Below, piece by piece: positions 58,425-64,000 of a stretch of DNA of 64,000 nt. Both the position numbers and the translations under genes were made by a program. The stretch comes from Paraphysoderma sedebokerense (Eukaryota; Blastocladiomycota; Physodermatomycetes; Physodermatales; Physodermataceae), in contig JAHLJZ010000043.1 in NCBI GenBank assembly GCA_025602915.1, forward strand, positions 1 to 64,000. The letters are read 5' to 3'. A model generated the notes under the pieces. That model saw only the letters and a program-made list of their open reading frames with translations, was not told the DNA's origin and searched no databases. Position 1 is the first letter of the stretch. Each line of letters starts with the position of its first letter.

Positions 58425-60605
58425 TTATTTTTGTTTCTGCATCACTTCCCTTGCTGCACCCACAACTCCACTGACAGCCTTATTAATGACAGATTTGGTC
58501 CCAAGCCAAGCGGATGAGCCCAACATTCCTGGGTCACTTGATGGCCCTAACCTGGCATCCATTTCTTTCAATGAGACCGAAGAAGATGAAGGAGACGGAG
58601 ATTGAGCCGTAATCTTTTGAATTTTGGGTGAAGGAGAGGTTGCAGATGAACCAGGTTGTTGCTGCGTCGGGCTATCGAATTTAACGACGGATGGTACAGG
58701 GGTAGACGAGGACAATGTATCCGAAGAGGTCGATGTCGAATTTGATAAAGTGCTTGATAGACGATACATTCAAGTTAGCAATAGAGCGCTATCGAGAACT
58801 TTAGATGAAATTTAAAATGACTTACGATCTAACACCTTCTCCCATTCCTCTTAAAATTCTGCTGGCTACCCAAACTTCACCCGGACCAACAAGGGTTACC
58901 ATCTCTGATTCACCGACTACCCAATGTTTAAACTTTTTGCCAAATCTGGTGCCTAAAGTTCGTGTAAAATTGGCGAATGGAATACTAGAAACGAATGACT
59001 TTGCGTCATTTAGTCTTGCCATAATAGTTGATTGGATAGATGTCGCCTGGATAGATGATTCAGCGGGGGAAGTAGACGGAGGAGTCGCGGTAGCAGTTGT
59101 TGGTGACGGTGGCACTGAAGGTGATGAAGCGGGCGGTTTGATCGACGGATAGTCAGGTGAAGATACATGCATACTAGAATCCCAAGCTATCAGATGTTTG
59201 ACACTGATACTATACTTCTCGTTTTCTTTCAAGGCCAGTTTGTACAATCCACCATATGTGGTCAAAGCTAAAAATCCGGAGCCAGTAACTTTGTAATATA
59301 TGATATCAGGAGATGGGGACTGGAGTATAGAATGACAATAAATGAATAGTTAGAATTGCATATTAAAGATCTATGAGTAAGGGAGCACGACAAGTGGTTC
59401 AGACGACAGAGAAGATAAAACGGATACAGTACTAGATTCAATTCCCTAACTTTTAAACTCAACCTCACGGAGTTACTGCAAGCCAGAAAAGAATGACGAC
59501 GTATGAAATACTCTTTTTAGGTTTAAAGAAGCATGTCAGCCCAATCATCATTTCCCTATAAGTTGAAGTAAAACAGAAACTTAAATATACCTCTTGCATT
59601 TTCCACTTTCATAATATTGACATCGCCAACTTGTTTCGGTGCCAAAAGCACTACACCTTCTTCCTGCTTTGTTGTAAACTACGGTGTGTAGAACGCCAGT
59701 AACGACAAGATTTAATGAATAAAACGAAAACAGGATCGAGAGAACAATAATAAACAGATACACACAGACTGATAAAATACATTTCCGCCTGTCAACTTTC
59801 TCATCAACGTCTTAAAAGGTCCTCCATCTGTCGTTAATCCGATTGATACCTATCATTACGATACAACGAAGATTGTCTACATAAATTGTCATCGAAAACG
59901 TGGAAGATGCGGACTTTCTACAAACCTCGTTATCAGCAGCAATAACAGTCCCCGTTTGAGAATAAAAGGAACTCTGTGGGGCCATTTTAGCCAACAACAT
60001 CGACCCTAGAATACGAAAATCCAGAAACAAAACGGACCCTCCAGTTAATAAATTTCTTAAGCACCATGTCATTTAAATCCCCGCATCATATGTTCAGAAA
60101 CAAAATAGTAATCAAAACGTAAAAAAATTACTCAATTGAAATACAAACCCAATCCACCACCAACCACAACTCCCTCGACCTCGCCAACTTTTTTTTCCAG
60201 TCCAACAACCTTTCGTAATCTCTTACTCAGAAACTTTGATTCGCCAGAATCAATTCGTAAGGAAGGATGAGAGAGCAAAGTATCGGTATAGAGGGGCGTT
60301 AAGTCGAGGTCAAAGTTAATGAGTTCTGGAGTGTTGTCATTCTTGGAGGACGATCGGGATTTGGATGGAGACGGAGACGACCGAGATGGTGCAGAAGAAG
60401 GAGATGGTGAATTAGAAGAAGAAGAAGTTGATAGTGGTATTGATTCTGAATCTGAGATTGGACGAGATGGTGGAGTTAAAGTGGCGTACGAGAACTTTTG
60501 GAGCCGATTAGATTGTAAGGACGCCGAAAGCGGGATAAAGCGAGGACTGAAGGAGGAAGTAATGCTGTTAACTCTGAATACTGTGTGAATTCGTGGTGGC
60601 GGCAT
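58425..60605 (-). CDS. AIM24: AIM24-like mitochondrial protein
   Basis: Six exons on the complement (60605-60149, 60005-59926, 59849-59766, 59663-59591, 59288-58826, 58752-58425) give 494 residues in one frame. The N-terminus MPPPRIHTVFRVNSITSSFSPRF is basic and amphipathic, like a mitochondrial presequence. The AIM24 core is visible in pieces: GSMLLAKMAPQSSFYSQTG, TDGGPFKTLMRKLTGGNVF, EEGVVLLAPKQVGDVNIMKVEN, GSGFLALTTYGGLYKLALKENEKYSISVKHLIAWDSS, and GPGEVWVASRIL. AIM24 supports inner-membrane MICOS integrity in yeast. Two Ser/Pro/Thr-rich insertions make it longer than the yeast protein. A further short exon may be missing between 59591 and 59288. Confidence 0.82.
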
Positions 60606-60814
60606 TTTTTTTATTATCATCAAAATGAAAAGAACAGCAAGACTGTGGTCAAAGGAGGAATTATAAGACTCGAATTTTGTTTACTTTACACGCGTGAGTC
60701 GGTCATTCCAGATATAAATGATTTACAAAATCATCATCATCACACATATACATAAAATCAATCTGTACAAAACATCACCTTGCTTTTCAATTCATCAGTA
60801 TTTCTACCGGGGCT

Positions 60815-63319
60815 TCATTTCTTTCCGAAGAAACTAAGCAAACTTCTCTGTCCCTCCTTGTCCTTATCTTTGCCTTTCTTTTTTCCTCCGCCTCCTCCAC
60901 CATTCCCTCCCGCAGCGCTGTTATCCTTCTTCGTACCTTTCTTCTTCTTTCCGTCTTCTTTTTCATCCTCATTTACTGTTTCAGTTGTCTCAACTTGTTG
61001 CGGTTTGGACGGAGACGAATGACGCGAATTCAAAGCGGAATTGGATCGGGATTTCGAAAGAGGAGCAGAAATGGGTTCTTCTTCGGAGTAATATTCTGAT
61101 TCCCAAACATCTTGTGTTACTATTGAGTGTGTCCATTAATTGAGAGTCAAGGGAGAATTAATAATATAAAAGCTGTCAACAGGCGATAACAACAGAACTT
61201 AGAGAGGGAGAATATCACTCACCCAATCGGTTTCTTTCATCTACAAATGTCTTTCGCTTCTTCACCTTTCTCTTCTTCTTAACTCTTCTCATTCCTCCGG
61301 TCACTTCTTCGTTGCCCCCGTTCGCGGCTGCATCTTCTTCGTTCACTTTATCTACATCTAGATCGATGACAGCCACATCTGAATCTCCACTTCCAGAAGA
61401 AACAACGACAGGAGATTGCGGAGCAGAAGCAGACGCAACGTGAACGTTCACATCCGAGTCGAAAATTTGCGATATGTCGGTTTGGTATTCAGCTATGATT
61501 GAGCGCATTTAAAAGTAAAATGAATTCACCCAGAGTGGCAGCGCCAGAAATTGAACGTAAGTTGATAAGTCAGTCTCCCCGAAGAGCATAAAGTAATTCA
61601 TCCAGCGCGATATTACCATTGACATGAGTGTCTTCTTCGTCTTCCTCGTCATCTTCCATAATCACTTTACGCTTCTTCACAGCATTCTTCTTGGTGGCCT
61701 GATTCACACACAAGGCAAATGCAAAAACATGAGTTGAGGGACAATCACTGTCATGGAAAAATTAATAATCACACTTACTATATCATCATCCGCGTCCGTG
61801 TCCGCACCTTTTCTTTTCTCGGCCTTAGAATTTCTTGACTTTGGTTTTTCCAAAATTGGTGTATCAACTGCTTCATCCATCACAACATCCATGTCCTTTT
61901 CGGAAGTGACGGTATTCTCTGATTTCTCTTGATCTATTATCTTATCTTTGTTCTTACTGTTATCACCTTCTTTTGCTGATCCTGAACCCTTCCTAAAGCT
62001 ATTGAAGAAAGAACTTGCTGTTTTTGATACTGGCTTCTTAGGAATTGACGACTTCCTTGAGGCAGTTGAGGCAGCGTTAACTCCAGACGATGAGGAGGCA
62101 GAATTTGACGGACCATTGGAATTGGATCTCAGAGCCGATGATGCAACTGGTTTTTTGGCATGATTTTCCGTTACAGCTGGTTTCGAAAGACGCATGTCAA
62201 TTTTTTGAACTTCGGGATTAATGATAGATGCGAATCTATTGGGTTAATAAAACGTTAAATTGACTGATAATATTACTTGCGCATCAGTGTATAGGGAGAA
62301 CAACACACTTTGATGGATTTCCCTCTTGTGATTCGATGGCTTCTGTATTGACCAAACAAACAGAATTTGAATTCTGCACAAAAATGAAAACCCAAACATG
62401 AGAATTTTGCGTCGTTTCAATAAGCAAATCTGAAATACGAACTTTGAGTCTGGATGGGGCAACACAATATATATATGGAGTATATGCTATTTTCAGTTTC
62501 TTCTTCGCAGCTAAAAAAACATTTAGGTCAGTTATACACGAAAGACATATCTTCCTTCTACACATTCACAGAACACTCTATTGAACGACAAATTCAGTCA
62601 GAAGAGAACTCAATGTACCTTCCACTTCGTCCTCTCGAACCAAAAACGTTTTCAACCCATCGTCGGGTGTAACCCCGCTAACGACATAAATTAAATGAAA
62701 ATGTTGATCTTCTTTGGCATCGATGTAGGATTTCAAAATTCTAATCGAACAACGTTAATTTCGACATGAGATCAATGCTACCTAAGCCAATTTACTAGTG
62801 GTAAAGCGAATGCCACTGATTTACCTTTTAGCTTGATTCACATTTACAGAAATCTGTCGAGACAGCCATTTCACTGTAACCTAACATAGGATGAGAAAAA
62901 AAGTACGTGCAAAGCATCGGGCACGGGTTAGTGCTCTATCAAACTGGAGCCATTTCTATGAAATCTCTCCAAAATAAAATCAAAATGTCCACTTCATAAA
63001 TAGTAAACTGAATGTGATGGCTTTATCTTAATGCGGATCTAGTTCTGTTGTAGTTTGCTTTCATACACACCATCGCGCCAAAAACGATAGTAGTAGCATA
63101 TAAATATAGAATCCATGTAACAAGCCATTCTCCCTATTTTCCTTTGAAAATTCATAATTTCTCTCGTTGTATTTCGCCTTCACAAGATCAAACAAAGAAA
63201 AAAAAAACGGCGGCCAAAGACCAAATGGTGAGAAAGTTGATACGAACCGGTTTCTTTTCATGTGTCAGAGCGACGTCGAGTAGTTCGACATAATCATCGA
63301 AGGAGGGCATCGCTAGCAT
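60815..63319 (-). CDS. DNA polymerase delta subunit 3 (POLD3/Cdc27)
   Basis: Nine exons on the complement (63319-63248, 62880-62825, 62740-62619, 62510-62443, 62373-62309, 62235-61779, 61698-61617, 61492-61223, 61119-60815) give 498 residues. The N-terminal winged-helix part reads VTVKWLSRQISVNVNQAKRILKSYI, then HFHLIYVVSG and FLVREDEVE, as in POLD3. The middle is Ser/Lys/Glu-rich and disordered. The conserved DVWESEYYSEEE-like stretch precedes the tail, and the protein ends with the PCNA-binding PIP box QRSLLSFFGKK. The subunit links polymerase delta to PCNA for lagging-strand synthesis. A second Met at 63310 is an alternative start, and an upstream exon is possible because AG lies just before the ATG. 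Confidence 0.9.
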
Positions 63320-63758
63320 CTGGAGTTCTAGGACACAGTCGGCTAAAATGTGAAGGCAAATCTAAGATTCAAATGGAAGCAAGTGCGTTGTAACTTGTTT
63401 CTCGGAAAGACGACGTGCAAGGGTGGTCGAAGAGTGTTCGAGGAATTAATTGTTCAAGTGCACGCAATTGTTCGGGTTTGCTGTATTTACAATTATTCTA
63501 TTTGACTTTGCGGGAGCATATGTTGGTTGAGGTAGAAACAGAATCTAATCTACGGCCAGATTATGTTTTTTTAGGAATGAACAGTACTATACATATAGTC
63601 GTTTATATAAACAGACACACAGATTTCTAGGCATTGATACATTCTATAGTAATGAAGCAAGCAGTTGAACCTCTGTTGAACACAATACCACATTTTCATG
63701 CAAAAGCCAGCACCATCTTCAAGAAACCCCATCACAAAAATAATCAAATTTAGGAACT
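63320..63758. other. intergenic region
   Basis: Promoter side of POLD3 and 3' side of the partial gene at the window edge. No convincing gene. Confidence 0.35.
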
Positions 63759-64000
63759 CTATCTCAAAAAATGGGCATAACTTTCGGAGAATTGCAATAA
63801 CTCTTCTCCCCGGACTCTAATAACACCTTTTCCACCGACTGAGTTCAGATTGTGGCGAGTTTCATCCGTCGTCACGTATATCACTTTACACCATTGCTTT
63901 AAACCATCCGTCCATCTAGGGTTGACCGATAATCTGGACGACTTAAGTCTGTGGTCAAGATAAGGAGATTTTGCGGCGTAATACTGGAGGATTGTCCGGC
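63759..64000 (-). CDS. C-terminal part of an unidentified gene, cut by window edge
   Basis: A minus-strand frame stays open from the window end to a TAG at 63759-63761, about 79 residues with no start inside. The composition is protein-like (YYAAKSPYLDHRLKSSRLS, WCKVIYVTTDETRHNL, GGKGVIRVRGEELLQFSESY). I do not recognise the family. The frame probably continues beyond 64000 as an exon of a larger gene. Confidence 0.5.
   Translation of the reverse strand, partial: RTILQYYAAKSPYLDHRLKSSRLSVNPRWTDGLKQWCKVIYVTTDETRHNLNSVGGKGVIRVRGEELLQFSESYAHFLR

Noticed and set aside
1-64000. Transposons, virus-like elements or CRISPR arrays
   Set aside because: No transposase, reverse transcriptase, integrase or capsid-like frame, no terminal repeats beyond the small hairpin, and no spaced short repeats were seen. 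The 12.4-kb repeat carries only host genes.

Overview
The window is a piece of nuclear genome from a eukaryote, most likely a fungus. Genes are dense and carry many short GT-AG introns (mostly 50-140 bp). Several products point to fungi: a Fus1-like membrane protein with a cytoplasmic SH3 domain, a yeast Ggc1-type mitochondrial GTP/GDP carrier, and AIM24. Two genes that many yeasts have lost are retained, a tandem coronin (coronin-7/POD1 type) and RAD51D, which hints at a lineage outside the classic yeasts. That placement is inference. I see no rRNA, tRNA, CRISPR, transposon or virus-like element.

The dominant structural feature is a direct tandem duplication with a 12,421 bp unit: copy A about 4897-17317, copy B about 17318-29738. 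I saw no difference between copies in coding, intron or intergenic sequence, and the offset never shifts. Each unit holds four genes: a CLIP-like CAP-Gly coiled-coil protein (+), a mitochondrial GTP/GDP carrier (+), an unusual SUMO E3 ligase whose N-terminus is an RPA70N domain (+), and chaperonin subunit CCT8 (-). At the central junction the CCT8 upstream region of copy A is joined to the CAP-Gly upstream region of copy B. This makes a short hybrid divergent promoter that lacks the CACGTG elements found at both outer edges.

Left of the duplication (1-4896) are a membrane-anchored coiled-coil protein (-), a small spliced Ser/Pro-rich protein (+), and long gene-poor stretches with a strong 27-bp hairpin and a G-rich island.

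Right of it (29739-64000), in order: a possible small ORF (-), a SANT-like hypothetical protein (+), RAD51D (+), tandem coronin (+), an LRR protein (-), a MARCH5-like RING-CH ubiquitin ligase (-), an ERI1-like exonuclease (+), acylphosphatase (-), a hydrophobic membrane protein (-), an SH3 membrane sensor (+), taxilin (+), a divergent pair of diverged paralogs of unknown family (- and +), AIM24 (-), DNA polymerase delta subunit POLD3/Cdc27 (-), and the C-terminal end of an unidentified gene (-) cut by the window edge.

The genes are mostly independent housekeeping functions: cytoskeleton (CAP-Gly protein, CCT8, coronin), genome maintenance (RPA70N-SUMO ligase, RAD51D, POLD3) and mitochondria (GTP carrier, AIM24, MARCH5-like). 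The two most unusual items are the RPA70N-SAP-PINIT-SP-RING fusion and the apparently perfect 12.4-kb tandem duplication that doubles it. Exon coordinates were derived by hand from frame continuity, GT-AG sites and family similarity.
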